A stretch of DNA of 64,000 nt, from contig OX235263.1 in the NCBI GenBank assembly GCA_944472135.2, forward strand, positions 10,895,517 to 10,959,516. The letters are read 5' to 3'. The notes under the pieces are model-generated. The model was not told the DNA's origin. It searched no databases and worked only from the letters and a program-made list of their open reading frames with translations. Positions 63,930-64,000 of the stretch are shown here, piece after piece. Within the stretch, counting starts at the first letter, position 1. Each line of letters opens with the position of its first letter. Position numbers and translations under genes: made by a program. Source of the DNA: Trichobilharzia regenti (Eukaryota > Platyhelminthes > Trematoda > Strigeidida > Schistosomatidae).

Positions 63930-64000
63930 GCATACTTCGGAAGAGTCCCAAGCTGGGACGAAACAGTCGTCCAGTACTATCAGATCTCTAATTCAAAAAC
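63930..64000 (+). repeat. SINE B copy at the window edge
   Basis: CGGAAGA, hairpin GTCC/GGAC (about 63944-63960), GAAACAGTCGTCCAGTACT. It runs off the right edge. Confidence 0.6.

Noticed and set aside
1..64000. CRISPR array, operons or bacterial insertion sequences
   Set aside because: No regularly spaced repeats, no bacterial gene clusters, and all coding signals are spliced exons or eukaryotic retroelements.

Overview
The window is nuclear DNA from a repeat-rich, AT-rich animal genome, most likely a trematode of the schistosome group. The evidence is (i) Penelope-like elements (PLEs) with RT plus GIY-YIG domains, (ii) an RTE-clade non-LTR retrotransposon of the SR2 type, and (iii) a hammerhead ribozyme with the sequence signature of the schistosome Sm-alpha satellite/SINE family. 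There is no bacterial gene organisation.

Two host features are visible. The first is a minus-strand gene for a long coiled-coil protein. Nine exons (60441-60648, 44067-44282, 41305-41432, 38574-38913, 26390-26564, 19714-19980, 13551-13825, 11070-11293, 1453-1688) join with fully compatible splice phases into about 689 open codons. Both gene ends lie outside the window. The protein resembles FHAD1-type coiled-coil proteins, but that name is tentative. The second is an intronless minus-strand copy of barrier-to-autointegration factor (BAF) at 62134-62406, broken only by a TGA in place of the conserved Trp62.

Almost everything else is intron filled with mobile DNA. Region by region: 1-12.8 kb is PLE territory, with a 6.76-kb compound PLE (inverted 5'-truncated copy, direct 5'-truncated copy, then an intact 805-aa copy) inserted in an older PLE with a 13-bp target duplication. 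12.9-14.7 kb holds tRNA-related SINEs and a palindrome carrying one intact and one broken hammerhead. 16.7-19.1, 24.9-26.0, 27.9-29.0, 35.5-36.8, 52.7-53.2 and 61.2-61.9 kb are decayed RTE copies; 54.1-57.2 kb is a nearly full-length RTE with three frameshifts before an intact RT ORF. A second LINE lies at 41.8-43.9 kb. Four solo LTRs (two with 4-bp target duplications) and one gag remnant represent LTR elements. 44.9-53.6 kb has several inverted-duplicate PLE ends.

The most distinctive theme is self-cleaving RNA. Hammerhead or hammerhead-like folds occur in the Sm-alpha-type palindrome, in the terminal repeats of several PLE families, and in at least two tRNA-related SINE families, where stem II covaries between copies. 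Many are arranged as inverted head-to-head pairs. A second theme is parasitism among elements: two SINE types share a tRNA-like head but carry tails matching two different LINEs in the same window. Family names and ribozyme activity are inferences from reading the sequence; no database search was run.
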